Shown: positions 8,458 to 18,119, counted from the stretch's first letter. The stretch: 64,000 nt of DNA from an uncultured Clostridia bacterium (GCA_934631025.1 CAKTXR010000008.1:1-64000), one strand, 5' to 3'. The notes: generated by a model from the sequence alone, not told the origin. Translations and numbers: made by a program.

Positions 8458-9585
8458 ATGAACAAGGGCGCAATGACTCCCGCGCAGCTGTACGCGCACA
8501 CCGACAGACCGGAATGGAAGGCCGCCGGGCGGCAGTGGCAGGGCATCCCCGCCATCGAGCGCACGGCGAAGGGCCGGCTCTATGCCTGCTGGTATTCGGG
8601 CGGCAAGACCGAGGAGCCGGGCAACATCATCGTCGTTGAAAAGAGCGACGACGACGGAAAGACCTGGAGCGACGGCTTTTACACCGTCGCGCACGACGAT
8701 CCCGAGGTGCGCTGCTTCGATCCGGCGCTGTGGATCGATCCCAAGGGGCGGCTGTGGCTGTTCTGGACGCAGTCCTGGATGTATTACGACAACCGCGACG
8801 GCGTGTGGGCGGCTCTCTGCGACGATCCCGACGCGGAAAACGTCGTCTTTGGCGCGCCGCGCCGGCTGATGAACGGGCTGATGCTTAACAAGCCCATCGT
8901 CACGAAGAAGGGGGAGTGGCTCTTCCCCGCGGCGCTGTGGAGCAGGGCCTTCAGCCGGCCGTGGGAAGATCATCCCGAGTTGCGCGATGAGGAACTGGCC
9001 AATGTGTACGCGTCTCTCGATGCGGGCGAGACGTTCGAGCGGCGCGGCGGCGTGGACATGCCCGAGCGCGCGTTCGACGAGCACTGCCTTGTTGAGCTGA
9101 GCGACGGCCGCCTGTGGATGACCGTGCGCACGAAATACGGGATCGGCCAGGCCTTTTCGTCCGACGGCGGCAGGACGTGGGAGAACATCGGCCCGTCCGG
9201 CCACACCGGCCCCAACTCGCGCTTCTTCGTGCGGCGCTTGAAGAGCGGGCGGCTCATCATGGTCAATCACGTCAACCCCACCTACCAGACCAGCCCGCTG
9301 GACTGGAACGCGCGCAACAACCTCGTGGCCATGCTCTCGGACGACGACGGCAAGACGTGGCGGGGCGCGCTGGTGCTCGACACGCGGAATGAAATCAGCT
9401 ATCCCGACGGCGTTCAGGCCGACAACGGCGATATATACATTATCTACGACCGCGAGCGCTGCGGCGCGCGCGAAATCCTCATGGCCGTGTTCACGGAGGA
9501 GGATGTGCTCGAGGGGCGTCTGGTCAGCCCGCGCGGCCGGCTGCGCCAGCTGGTGAATCGGGCGACGGGGGAGAGGGCGCAGTAA
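8458..9585 (+). CDS. Sialidase-fold (BNR/Asp-box) glycoside hydrolase-like protein
   Basis: 375 residues with repeated Asp boxes (SDDDGKTW near residue 63, SDGGRTW near 240, SDDDGKTW near 295), the turn signature of six-bladed sialidase propellers. No signal peptide or membrane anchor is seen, so it would act in the cytoplasm on imported sugars. Asp boxes define the fold, not the activity, and the arginine triad of true sialidases cannot be confirmed by eye. Start follows GGAAAGGA. It lies directly after the AraC regulator, likely in one transcript. Confidence 0.75.
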   Translation: MNKGAMTPAQLYAHTDRPEWKAAGRQWQGIPAIERTAKGRLYACWYSGGKTEEPGNIIVVEKSDDDGKTWSDGFYTVAHDDPEVRCFDPALWIDPKGRLWLFWTQSWMYYDNRDGVWAALCDDPDAENVVFGAPRRLMNGLMLNKPIVTKKGEWLFPAALWSRAFSRPWEDHPELRDEELANVYASLDAGETFERRGGVDMPERAFDEHCLVELSDGRLWMTVRTKYGIGQAFSSDGGRTWENIGPSGHTGPNSRFFVRRLKSGRLIMVNHVNPTYQTSPLDWNARNNLVAMLSDDDGKTWRGALVLDTRNEISYPDGVQADNGDIYIIYDRERCGAREILMAVFTEEDVLEGRLVSPRGRLRQLVNRATGERAQ

Positions 9586-9762
9586 ATGCGCGGCCGGGCT
9601 CATAGGCGTTCATGTCCGCGTCACAATATTATCACAGGCGCAGCGGGAAGCGAAACCTATTTTCTTTACAATGCGTCTGTATAATAGGACGAACACGGGA
9701 CATGAAATCTCTCAACAGGAGACGGCGCGCCAAAAAGGGGACGCGCGCCCAGCCAATAAGCC

Positions 9763-11784
9763 ATGAAAAAAACAGACCGCAAGGGGCGGGAGAACAGAGC
9801 GAAGCGCGTCCGCACGCCGCTGCGCCCGCTGCCCGACACATTCCTCAACCGCTGGCCGATACTGGCCATGCTGCTGCGCGGCGTGATTATCGATTTCGTG
9901 CTGGAGTCGCTCTGCCGCCATTCCGTGGTCAAGGCGCTTTCGTTCGTCGTGACCGCGCCGCATATGTTCCTGTATAACGTGCTGATTATCGCCATGACCT
10001 ACTCCTTCTCGCTGCTGACGACGCGGCGGCTGTTTGTGGACATCGTCGTGACGGTGGTGTGGCTCGGGCTGGGAATCGCCGATTTCATACTGCTCTTTTT
10101 CAGAACCACGCCGCTTTCGTTCATCGATCTGACGCTCATCCCCTCGGTGAAGAGCATCGCCTATCACTATTTAAGCATTGCGGCGATGGTGTTCATCGTC
10201 ATAGGCGTTGTGGGGCTGATCGCGCTGATCGTGATCGGACTGCTGCGCACAAGCCGCTATGCCATCCGCTTCAGTCATGCGATCTGCATGCCTGTGTGCG
10301 CGCTGCTCGTGTTCCTCACGACGGTGTTCTTCTCCCGCGCGGGGATACTGCCGCAGCATTACGACAATCTGATCTCCGCCTATGCCGAGAACGGCTTCGC
10401 TTACTGCTTTGCGCGCACGCTGCTCGATCAGGGCATCTCCCAGCCCGACGATTACGGCGAGAAGAGCGTGGAGGAAATCGTCGAGGAAATCAGCACGGGC
10501 GGCGAGCGAAAGACCGGAATCCGGCCCAACATCATACTGGTGCAGCTCGAGTCGTTCTTTGATCCGGCGCACCTCAACGGGCTGGAGCTGGAGGAAAACC
10601 CGACGCCGATATTCGTACATCTGCGCGAGAATTATCCCAGCGGAAAGCTCACTGTGCCCACGTTCGGCGGCGGTACGGTGAACACGGAGTTCGAGGTGCT
10701 CACCGGCATGAGCATACGCGATTTCGGTGCGGGCGAATATCCCTATCACACCGTGCTTCAGGACAGGCCGTGCGAGTCGATCTGCTATAACCTCAAGGAA
10801 GAGGGCTACTCGGCGCACGCCATCCACAACAACACAGCGGTGTTCTATAACCGCTACAAGGTGTACGCCAATCTGGGCTTTGACACGTTCACCTCGATGG
10901 AATACATGAACGGGCTGGAGCTGAACCCGACCGGCTGGGCGAAGGACAATGTGCTCACCGGCTATATCCTCACGGCGCTGGCCTCGACCGACACGCCCGA
11001 TGTGGTCATGGCCGTCTCGGTGCAGCCGCACGGCAGCTATCCCGACGACGAGCTGCCCGACCCCACGCCCATAGACACGGGCACTGTGCCGGGCGACGTG
11101 CCGGGCAACGCCTTCGCCTATTACGTCAGCCAGATCAGGGAGACCGACGCGTTCGTGGGCGAGCTGGTCGGCGCGCTCTCTCAGCTCAGCGAGCCGACCA
11201 TCGCCGTGTTCTACGGCGACCATCTGCCCAACTTCGCCATCACGGACGATATGCTGGACACCGGCAGCATCTTTGAAAGCGAGTACGTCATCTGGAGCAA
11301 TTTCGACGTCGACGTGCCCGACCGCGATCTCAACGCCTGGCAGCTGTCGGCCTATGTGATGGACATCGCGGGCTTTGACGACGGGCTGATCACGCGGCTG
11401 CATCAGCACTTCAGCGAGAGCAGCAATTACGAGGACGCGCTGAAAATGCTGGAGTACGATATGCTCTATGGCGATCAGTCGGTCTATAAGGGCAATTTCC
11501 CCTATCAGCCCACAGACCTCAAAATGGGGCTGAGGGAGATCAGAATCACCGGCGCGCGCTGCGGCGACAAGCTGCTGAGCGTGTACGGAGAAAACTTCAC
11601 AAAGAGCAGCAGCGTCTGCCTGAACGGCGCGTCCTGCTATACGGAGTTCGTTTCGCCCAAGGAGCTGCTGGCCGTGGCCGGCGCGCGCGTGGGCGACGAG
11701 ATCACCGTGCAGCAGGTCAGCGAGGGCGTTTCGGTCAGTCAGACCAGACCGCTGGTGGTCGAGGAAGCGCATCTGGCGCGCTGA
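9763..11784 (+). CDS. LTA-synthase-like membrane sulfatase-fold phosphotransferase with IPT/TIG-like tail
   Basis: 673 residues. About five membrane segments (roughly 30-185) precede an extracellular alkaline-phosphatase/sulfatase domain (about 260-580). Candidate active-site residues are Glu in LVQLESFFD, Thr305 in GGGTVNTEF (equivalent to the catalytic Thr of LtaS) and FYGDHLPNF for metal binding. The family transfers glycerol-phosphate or similar groups from lipids to wall polymers. Residues about 590-673 look like an IPT/TIG immunoglobulin-type domain (LLSVYGENFTKSSSVCLNG), which LtaS lacks. No strong ribosome site is visible before the chosen start, so the N-terminus is less certain. The GNAT gene follows 46 bases later. 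Confidence 0.82.
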   Translation: MKKTDRKGRENRAKRVRTPLRPLPDTFLNRWPILAMLLRGVIIDFVLESLCRHSVVKALSFVVTAPHMFLYNVLIIAMTYSFSLLTTRRLFVDIVVTVVWLGLGIADFILLFFRTTPLSFIDLTLIPSVKSIAYHYLSIAAMVFIVIGVVGLIALIVIGLLRTSRYAIRFSHAICMPVCALLVFLTTVFFSRAGILPQHYDNLISAYAENGFAYCFARTLLDQGISQPDDYGEKSVEEIVEEISTGGERKTGIRPNIILVQLESFFDPAHLNGLELEENPTPIFVHLRENYPSGKLTVPTFGGGTVNTEFEVLTGMSIRDFGAGEYPYHTVLQDRPCESICYNLKEEGYSAHAIHNNTAVFYNRYKVYANLGFDTFTSMEYMNGLELNPTGWAKDNVLTGYILTALASTDTPDVVMAVSVQPHGSYPDDELPDPTPIDTGTVPGDVPGNAFAYYVSQIRETDAFVGELVGALSQLSEPTIAVFYGDHLPNFAITDDMLDTGSIFESEYVIWSNFDVDVPDRDLNAWQLSAYVMDIAGFDDGLITRLHQHFSESSNYEDALKMLEYDMLYGDQSVYKGNFPYQPTDLKMGLREIRITGARCGDKLLSVYGENFTKSSSVCLNGASCYTEFVSPKELLAVAGARVGDEITVQQVSEGVSVSQTRPLVVEEAHLAR

Positions 11785-11830
11785 GGGCGCATCTATATCA
11801 CACGAACGACAACATAAGGAGGACTTCCCC

Positions 11831-12961
11831 ATGCTTGACACGCAATATGTGCTGGGAACACCGGCCGACCGCGACGACATCATCGACTTTGCCAACTATG
11901 TCTTTTCACAGGCGCACGTCCCGCATGATTTCAAAAAGCTGCTGCCCAAGGTCTATGCCGACGGCGTGGAGGGCATCGAGCAGTGGCATTTCCTCGCCAA
12001 GCAGAACGGCAAAATTCGCGGCATGATCGCCTGCAAGCCGCTGACCATGCATGTGCTGGACAAGACGCTGCATTACGGCAGCGTCGGCACGGTGTCGGTG
12101 CATCCCTATTCGCGCGGCGAGGGGCACATGAAGGTGCTCATGTCGCTGATGATCGCCGATTCCAGGGCGAAGAATTACGATATGCTCTTTTTGGGCGGCC
12201 AGCGCCAGCGCTACAACTATTTCGGCTTCGAGCAGGCCGGCATGGCGCTCAGCTGCTCGGTCAGCGCCACCAATGTGCGCCACGCGCTGAAGAACGTGGA
12301 CGCGTCGGGCGTGACCTTCAGCGAGCTGACCGAGGAAAGGCCGGAGGAGGTCGACTACGCCTGCCGCCTTTCCCAGACGCAGCTTTTGCACGGCGAGCGG
12401 CCGCGCGGCGAGTTTCTCGCGATCATGCACAGCTGGAAGTCGAGCTGCAAGCTGATTCGCGTGGACGGCCGCATGGCGGGCTACATGATGGGCGACGGCC
12501 GCGAGCTGGTGCTCGAGGAGGAGAGCCTGCTGCCGCTGGTCATAAAGGCGCTGTTTGATCAGAATCCCGGGCGCGAGTCGCTGTCGCTGTTCGTGCCGCC
12601 CTTCTGCACGGAGCGCGTGCATTTTCTGGCGCGGCTGTGCGAGGGCGTGTCGGTGAAGCCGGTGGAGCTGATCAACGTGCTGAACTGGAAGAATGTGCTC
12701 GAGGCGTTCTTCCTGCTCAAGGCGGGCTATACGACGCTGGAGGACGGCGAGGCGTGCGTCCGCGTGGACAATCAGACGGTGACCATCCGCGTGAAGGACG
12801 GCGTGCCGGCGGTGACAGAGGGCGGCGAGAACCCGACCGAGCTGGAGCATCTGGAAGCGCAGCGGCTGTTCTTCGGCGTGGAGCAGACCGTGCTGCCCGA
12901 TCTGCGGTATAAGAACTGGCTGCCGCTGCCGTTCTATATCTCGACTGCGGATACGTTCTAA
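11831..12961 (+). CDS. GNAT-family N-acetyltransferase
   Basis: 376 residues. The N-terminal half is a GNAT acetyl-CoA domain with the motif A stretch VSVHPYSRGEGHMKVLM (about residues 90-106), followed by a second GNAT-like/sterol-carrier-like region as in Eis-type acetyltransferases. Length and two-part layout fit Eis-like enzymes, which acetylate amines such as aminoglycosides or lysines; the natural substrate is unknown. AAGGAGG precedes the start. No terminator is obvious before the repeat block that follows. Confidence 0.75.
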   Translation: MLDTQYVLGTPADRDDIIDFANYVFSQAHVPHDFKKLLPKVYADGVEGIEQWHFLAKQNGKIRGMIACKPLTMHVLDKTLHYGSVGTVSVHPYSRGEGHMKVLMSLMIADSRAKNYDMLFLGGQRQRYNYFGFEQAGMALSCSVSATNVRHALKNVDASGVTFSELTEERPEEVDYACRLSQTQLLHGERPRGEFLAIMHSWKSSCKLIRVDGRMAGYMMGDGRELVLEEESLLPLVIKALFDQNPGRESLSLFVPPFCTERVHFLARLCEGVSVKPVELINVLNWKNVLEAFFLLKAGYTTLEDGEACVRVDNQTVTIRVKDGVPAVTEGGENPTELEHLEAQRLFFGVEQTVLPDLRYKNWLPLPFYISTADTF

Positions 12962-12985
12962 GGCGGCAGTGCCCGCGGCCACTTA

Positions 12986-13590
12986 TCAGAGCCGGGCGGG
13001 TCTACCCGTGTGCCCGGGTGACGGCGCAGCGAATTTGCGCCAACGCAGCCCCGCCGCAGCGTGAAGAGAGTCCAGAGAGTCGAAGACTCTTTGGCGCAGT
13101 CTGGGGCGCGCAGCCCCAGCGTCCCCCCGCGGAAAACATATCAAAGCCGATAGGCTCACGCAAAAACGCACTCACGCCGTGCCGCCGCTCCCGTTCTCCC
13201 GTACCCCGCGCCGCCGTCAAGAAGCGTACAGCCCAGAAGTGAACGCGCCATGTCGGATGACCGTATAAACGCTTGAGAACGTACAAATCGGCGGTGCGGC
13301 CACGGCGGAACAGGAACGCAACATTGCGCAAGCCGTCCTGTTTGGCGCTGTGCGTCAAACAGCAGGCGTGAACCGAACGCAAAGCATTCCAACAGAAACG
13401 CAAGGCAGGCGCGAACCGAACGCCAGACATCCCAACAGAATCCCATCCCCCCGCCGCCAGACCCCCGCGCGCACCCACGCCTGTGCCGGAGCTAAAACCG
13501 GCAAGGCCCAAACGCCGCGCCGGCCCGCAATTCACTATCCCACGAAAACAGCTAACGCATCGCCGCGTTAGCGCGGAACAACGTCCACCA
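12986..13590 (-). repeat. Composite repeat, copy 3 (E-D-C-B-A, reversed)
   Basis: On the plus strand the order is a short E fragment (12986-13025), D (13060-13190), C (13190-13345), B (13346-13445, about two units) and A (13446-13590). It fills the 670 bases between the GNAT gene and trmB. The D palindrome GAGTCGAAGACTC and the E word TCTACCCGTGTGCCCGGGTG are shared with copy 7. No gene is supported inside it. Confidence 0.85.
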
Positions 13591-13633
13591 TCCCCCTCAT
13601 ATCCCCCCTCGATCGAAAAGGAGCCTTCACGCC

Positions 13634-14338
13634 ATGCGAATGCGCAAGAAAAAATGGGCGCAGCCGGAGCTGGACGCCTGCCCGTATTTCATCGCCGACT
13701 GCGACCGATACAGGGGACAGTGGCGCACGCTCTTTCCCAAGGCGCAGCCGCTGCATGTCGAGCTGGGCTGCGGCAAGGGCGTGTCCACCGCCGCCATGGC
13801 GCACGCGGAACGGGACACCAACTTCGTCGCGATCGACCTCATCAGCGATGTGCTCGGCTCGGCGCGCCGCAATATCTCGGCGGCCTACGGCGCGGAGAGC
13901 GTGGACAATATCCGCATCGCCAGCAAGAACATACTCTTCATTCATCAGACGTTCGCTCCGGAGGATCGCGTCGAGAAGATCATCATCAGCTTCTGCAATC
14001 CGTGGGCGGAGCGCGAAAAGCATAAAAAGCGCCGGCTCACGCACCCGCGCCAGCTCATGCAGTACAGGGCGTTTTTGATCGACGGCGGCGAAATCTGGTT
14101 CAAGACCGACGACGACGATCTGTTCTATGATTCCATAGAGTATTTCAGGATGTGCGGCTTTACAATGCGCTATATCACGTTCGATCTGCACGCGTCCGGC
14201 TTTCAGCCCAACTACGTCAGCGAGCATGAGGCGCTCTTCAGCCGGCAGGGCGTGCCCATCAAGATGCTGATCGCCGTGAAAGGGCGGCTCGACAAAGCGC
14301 CCGATCTGCGTCTGCGGGAGGACAGAGACGATGACTGA
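13634..14338 (+). CDS. trmB: tRNA (guanine-N7-)-methyltransferase
   Basis: 234 residues. The SAM-binding motif ELGCGKG (about residues 40-46) and the tRNA-recognition stretch NPW followed by KKRRLTHPRQL match TrmB, which makes m7G46 in the variable loop of tRNAs. Length is normal. The start follows AAAAGGAG. It overlaps the downstream Nudix gene by 8 bases, so the two are co-transcribed. Confidence 0.93.
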   Translation: MRMRKKKWAQPELDACPYFIADCDRYRGQWRTLFPKAQPLHVELGCGKGVSTAAMAHAERDTNFVAIDLISDVLGSARRNISAAYGAESVDNIRIASKNILFIHQTFAPEDRVEKIIISFCNPWAEREKHKKRRLTHPRQLMQYRAFLIDGGEIWFKTDDDDLFYDSIEYFRMCGFTMRYITFDLHASGFQPNYVSEHEALFSRQGVPIKMLIAVKGRLDKAPDLRLREDRDDD

Positions 14339-14813
14339 CGCGCCGAAATTGACCACGCTGTGCTATATCGAGCGCGAAAACCGCTATCTCATGCTGCACC
14401 GCGTCAAAAAGGCGGGCGACGAAAACCGCGACAAGTGGATCGGCGTGGGCGGACACTTCGAAAAGGGCGAAAGTCCGGAGGACTGCCTGCTGCGCGAGGT
14501 GAAGGAGGAAACCGGCCTCACGCTCACCGATTACGCCTTCCGCGGGATCGTCACATTCGTGAGCGACGACCACGCGGCCGAGTATATGCACCTGTTCACC
14601 GCGACCGGCTTTGCGGGCAAGCTCATCGACTGCGACGAGGGCGCGCTCGAGTGGATCGACAAGGACGCGCTCTATGCGCTGCCCATGTGGGCGGGCGACC
14701 GCATATTCCTGCGGCTGATCGCTTCGCCGCACCCGTTCTTCTCGCTCAAGCTGCGCTATGAGGGCGGCGCGCTGGTCGAGGCCGCGCTGGACGGAAAGAA
14801 GCTCGCGCTGTAA
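14331..14813 (+). CDS. Nudix hydrolase (MutT / 8-oxo-dGTP diphosphatase-like)
   Basis: 160 residues. The Nudix box runs GGHFEKGESPEDCLLREVKEE followed by TGL, with the expected G-x5-E-x7-REVxEExG spacing, and coordinates Mg2+ for hydrolysis of nucleoside diphosphate derivatives. The overall layout resembles clostridial 8-oxo-dGTP diphosphatases, which clean the nucleotide pool, but substrate is not certain. Its ATG overlaps the trmB stop region, implying translational coupling. Confidence 0.88.
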   Translation: MTDAPKLTTLCYIERENRYLMLHRVKKAGDENRDKWIGVGGHFEKGESPEDCLLREVKEETGLTLTDYAFRGIVTFVSDDHAAEYMHLFTATGFAGKLIDCDEGALEWIDKDALYALPMWAGDRIFLRLIASPHPFFSLKLRYEGGALVEAALDGKKLAL

Positions 14814-14816
14814 ACG

Positions 14817-14855
14817 AAAAACGCATTCCTCATCGGGAGAGGGATGCGTTTTTTA
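14817..14855. terminator. Bidirectional terminator between Nudix gene and GH28 gene
   Basis: AAAAACGCAT near 14817 pairs with ATGCGTTTTT near 14843-14853 around the loop CATCGGGAGAG. Runs of A and T on both sides suit termination from either direction between two convergent genes. Confidence 0.8.
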
Positions 14856-14857
14856 TG

Positions 14858-16090
14858 TCATTCCGGCAGAGAGAACGTCGTGTTGTTCATGACGAGGTTT
14901 TCGACGTTGCGCAGGACCACGGTCTGATAGGGCACGGGCTCATAGCGCGCCGCGCCCCAGCGGATGCGCTCGTTCTCGCGCGCGGCGGGATACTTTTCAA
15001 ACCGACAATCCGCAAACGTGATGTTCTGGATCGGGCAGTCGGCCCGTCCGCTGATGAACGGCGCGCGGTGGGCGCGAGCCTGTATACCGGAAAACAGCAG
15101 ATTGCGCACGGCGCGGCAGCGCGTCGTCTCGGCGGCGTGTATCTCGATGAATATCGGATAGTGCGCCATTTCGTCCATGACGATGTTCGAGAAGGTCAGG
15201 TTCTCGATCAGCGTGTCGTCCGATTCGGGCGGCTCGGCGCTGCGGTCGGGCAGAGACAGCCCGATACCCGTGCCCGAGCGGCGGATGACCAGATTCGAGA
15301 ACACGCAGTTGCGGATTGCGCCGTCGTTCAGCCAGCCGACGCGTATGGCGTTGCACCATGTGGTCAGATTGCAGTTGGTCACCGTCACGCCGTCGCAGGC
15401 CTTCTTTTCGCGCAGGGAGGATGTGTTGGCGCGTACGATGATGCAGTCGTCGCCGCAGGTGATGTTGCAGTTTGAGACCGTTACGTTCCGGCTGCAGTTG
15501 ATGTGAATCCCGTCGTTATTGGGATATTCCACCTTCGCGCGGATGTTCACGCGGTCGAAGGACACCTCATCGCAGTCGTGCACCCAGAACGCCCAGCCGC
15601 CCGGCGAGTTTTGCAGCGTCAGGCCGTCGACGCGCACATTCGCGCATCCTGCGAAGAACACCACCCGCGGCGGCGTGGGCAGATCGAGCTGCTTATAGGG
15701 CATCCAGCTGTTTTCAACCGGCCGGACGAAGAGATCGCCCTGCCCGTCTATGCGCCCAGGACCCGTCAGCGCGATGTTCTCGCATTCCTCGGCGAATATC
15801 AGGCTGGCGCTGCGCCGCCGGGGCAGGAACGCCGCGTCCACATGGCGAAGGTTCTGCCGCTCGGGATAATCCTTGCAGTCGCCCGAGCCGTACAGTATGC
15901 CGCCGGCCTCTATGTGCAGCTCGATATTGCTCCTCATTTCGATCGAGCCGGTGACGAACGCGCCGTCCGGCACGGTGACGCGCCCCCCGCCGCATCTGGC
16001 GCAGTCGTCGATCGCCGCCTGTATGGCCGCCGTGTTCAGCGTCTTTCCGTCGCCTGTCGCGCCGTAGGACGTAATATCGCAGTTCAGCAT
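14858..16090 (-). CDS. Glycoside hydrolase family 28 (polygalacturonase-like)
   Basis: 410 residues forming a right-handed beta-helix. An N-terminal pectate-lyase-type start (YGATGDGKTLNTAAIQAAID) is followed by the catalytic Asp motifs NNDGIHIN and CGDDCI. Of the four GH28 motifs (NTD, DD, GHG, RIK), the GHG histidine region reads TTWCNAIRVGW, so the usual His is not evident and the RIK motif is altered. It may act on rhamnogalacturonan- or galacturonan-type oligomers. There is no signal peptide, so it is probably intracellular. AAGGAGGAA precedes the start. Confidence 0.82.
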   Translation of the reverse strand: MLNCDITSYGATGDGKTLNTAAIQAAIDDCARCGGGRVTVPDGAFVTGSIEMRSNIELHIEAGGILYGSGDCKDYPERQNLRHVDAAFLPRRRSASLIFAEECENIALTGPGRIDGQGDLFVRPVENSWMPYKQLDLPTPPRVVFFAGCANVRVDGLTLQNSPGGWAFWVHDCDEVSFDRVNIRAKVEYPNNDGIHINCSRNVTVSNCNITCGDDCIIVRANTSSLREKKACDGVTVTNCNLTTWCNAIRVGWLNDGAIRNCVFSNLVIRRSGTGIGLSLPDRSAEPPESDDTLIENLTFSNIVMDEMAHYPIFIEIHAAETTRCRAVRNLLFSGIQARAHRAPFISGRADCPIQNITFADCRFEKYPAARENERIRWGAARYEPVPYQTVVLRNVENLVMNNTTFSLPE

Positions 16091-16200
16091 GGCTGTGTTC
16101 CTCCTTGATGCTAAAAATACTTCCCAAACATAGTATCATAACGCAAAACAAATGTCAATGTGCGCCCGCTCATTTTTCATGCAAATTGCGCGTTCGCCCC

Positions 16201-16229
16201 TTGCCGCGGGGGAGATTGTGTATTATAAT
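16201..16229 (+). promoter_or_regulatory. Promoter of the HAD phosphatase-hprK genes
   Basis: TTGCCG at 16201-16206 and TATAAT at 16224-16229, spaced 17 bases. Confidence 0.7.
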
Positions 16230-16283
16230 AGTAGTAACCGCGCCCGACGCGGAAGCGCTTGACATTGAAATGAGGTTTTTGAC

Positions 16284-17111
16284 TTGCCCATCAAACTGAT
16301 CGCCCTCGATATGGACGGCACGCTGCTCAATCCCGAGGGCAGGCTCACCGCGCGCACGATCAGCGCCCTGAAGGACGCGCGCGCGCACGGCGCGGTCGTG
16401 ACGCTTTCATCAGGCCGGATGCCCTGCGCGCTTCGGCCCTTCGTGAAGGAATTGGGGATCGACGCGCCGCTGATCTGCTATAACGGCGCGCTGACGGTCG
16501 ATTCCCGCACGGAAGCGCCGCTTTCGTCCACGCCGCTTTCGCCGGAAATGGCGCGCGAAATCGCCCGCGCCTGCGAGGAGATGGGTCTGCATATTCAGGC
16601 CTATCGCGGCGAGGCGTTCGTCTGCGCGGAGCATGGACAGTTCGCGCAGGATTATCTCGATTTTCTGAAGGGCACGGGGCGGCTGGAGGTCACGGGCAGG
16701 CCGCTTTCCGAATGCCTTGATTTTGAAACGCCGAAAATGCTGGCCATCGATACGCCGGCGCGCATTGCGGAGCTGCTGCCCGCGCTGAAGGCGCGCTTTG
16801 AAGGGCGCGTGCGCGTGGCCACGTCCCAGCCGCGCTTTATCGAATTTGTCAATCCGGCGGCGGGCAAGGCGGCGGCGCTGGCACGGCTGAGCGAGCTGCT
16901 CGGCGTCGCGCAGGCGGACACGGCCGCGTTCGGCGACGGGCTGAACGATCTGGATATGATTAAGTGGGCGGGCACGGGCTTCGTCATGGCCAACGGAGCA
17001 CCGGCCATGCTGGAGGCCGCCGATGTGATCGTGCCCTCCAACGCGGAGGACGGCGTGGCGCAGACGGTCGAGGGGCTGATCCGCGCGGGTCGTCTCGGAA
17101 AGGAAGGATAG
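16284..17111 (+). CDS. Cof-type HAD-IIB sugar phosphatase
   Basis: 275 residues. Motif I DMDGT (about residues 9-13), motif II SSGR, and the late GDGLNDLDM define the HAD-IIB (Cof) family, which dephosphorylates sugar phosphates or cofactors in the cytoplasm. The start appears to be TTG, preceded by TGAGGT; no ATG fits upstream. It ends 3 bases before hprK, so the two form an operon with the promoter at 16201. Confidence 0.87.
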   Translation: MPIKLIALDMDGTLLNPEGRLTARTISALKDARAHGAVVTLSSGRMPCALRPFVKELGIDAPLICYNGALTVDSRTEAPLSSTPLSPEMAREIARACEEMGLHIQAYRGEAFVCAEHGQFAQDYLDFLKGTGRLEVTGRPLSECLDFETPKMLAIDTPARIAELLPALKARFEGRVRVATSQPRFIEFVNPAAGKAAALARLSELLGVAQADTAAFGDGLNDLDMIKWAGTGFVMANGAPAMLEAADVIVPSNAEDGVAQTVEGLIRAGRLGKEG

Positions 17112-17114
17112 CGC

Positions 17115-18068
17115 ATGGTTGACGCCGCCGCCATGGTCAAGGCGCTCAAGCTGACCGAGCTGGTGCCCTCGCAGACGGGCTTTCTGCCCATCGAGGCCAG
17201 CGACATCAACCGGCCGGGCATACAGCTCGCCGGCTTCTGGGATCACTTTGCCGACGAGAGGCCGCAGATCATCGGCCTGGTCGAGACGAGTTATTTAGGC
17301 TCGCTTGACGCGGCGACGCGGCGGGAGCGGCTTGAAAAGTTCGTAAGCTACGATCTGCCCTGCATCATCATCTGCCGCGGACTGGGCGGGCTGGACGATC
17401 TGATCGAGCTGGCCCGCGCGCGCAAGATTCCGGTCTACCGCACCGGCGAAAGCACGACGCGGCTGATGATCGACATCATCTATTTCCTCAACAATCACCT
17501 CGCGCCGCGCACGACCATGCACGGCGTGCTGGTGGAGGTCTACGGCGTGGGCGTGCTGCTCACCGGCGAGAGCGGCGTGGGCAAGAGCGAGGCCGCGCTG
17601 GAGCTGGTCAAGCGCGGGCACAGGCTGGTGGCCGACGACGTGGTGGACATCCGCCGCGTGAGCGACAACCGGCTCGTGGGCGAAGCGCCGGAGATGATCC
17701 GCCACCTGATGGAGATCCGCGGCATCGGCATCATCGACGTGGCGACGATGTTCGGCATCGGCTCGGTCATGCGCACGCGCTCGATCGATCTCATCGTCCA
17801 TCTGGAGCATTGGGTAGAGGGCAAGGAATACGACCGCGTGGGCACGGACGAAAAGACGCAGGAAATACTGGACGTTTCCGTGCCCATGATCCTGCTGCCC
17901 ATACGCCCCGGCCGGAACGTGGCCGTGGTGCTCGAGGTGGCCGCGCGCAATCTCATGCTCAAGCAGCAGGGCTACAACGCGGTCGAGGAGCTGGAAAAGC
18001 GCATGTTCGCGCGCTTGGAAAAGACCGCCGCGCGCGCCGAGAAGATCGGCGGCGGGGACGGCGAATGA
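17115..18068 (+). CDS. hprK: HPr kinase/phosphorylase
   Basis: 317 residues, normal length. The Walker A loop GESGVGKSE (about 152-160) and the family signature MEIRGIGIIDV identify HprK. It phosphorylates Ser46 of HPr according to ATP, phosphate and glycolytic intermediates, driving CcpA-dependent catabolite repression in Firmicutes. It sits 3 bases after the HAD phosphatase and about 50 bases before glucokinase, a sensible grouping for carbon control. Confidence 0.96.
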   Translation: MVDAAAMVKALKLTELVPSQTGFLPIEASDINRPGIQLAGFWDHFADERPQIIGLVETSYLGSLDAATRRERLEKFVSYDLPCIIICRGLGGLDDLIELARARKIPVYRTGESTTRLMIDIIYFLNNHLAPRTTMHGVLVEVYGVGVLLTGESGVGKSEAALELVKRGHRLVADDVVDIRRVSDNRLVGEAPEMIRHLMEIRGIGIIDVATMFGIGSVMRTRSIDLIVHLEHWVEGKEYDRVGTDEKTQEILDVSVPMILLPIRPGRNVAVVLEVAARNLMLKQQGYNAVEELEKRMFARLEKTAARAEKIGGGDGE

Positions 18069-18119
18069 AGGGTATCCTGTGTGACAAAAGCACATGAGCA
18101 ATAGGGGAGGATGTTTTTT

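Noticed and set aside
8458..9585. Naming the Asp-box proteins as true sialidases (nanH)
   Set aside because: Asp boxes show a propeller fold only; the catalytic arginine triad and Tyr/Glu could not be confirmed, and the fold occurs in many other enzymes.
9661..9685. TTTACA and TATAAT before the LTA-synthase-like gene as a promoter
   Set aside because: The spacer is only 9 bases. The TATAAT may be a real -10, but no matching -35 was found at 16-18 bases.
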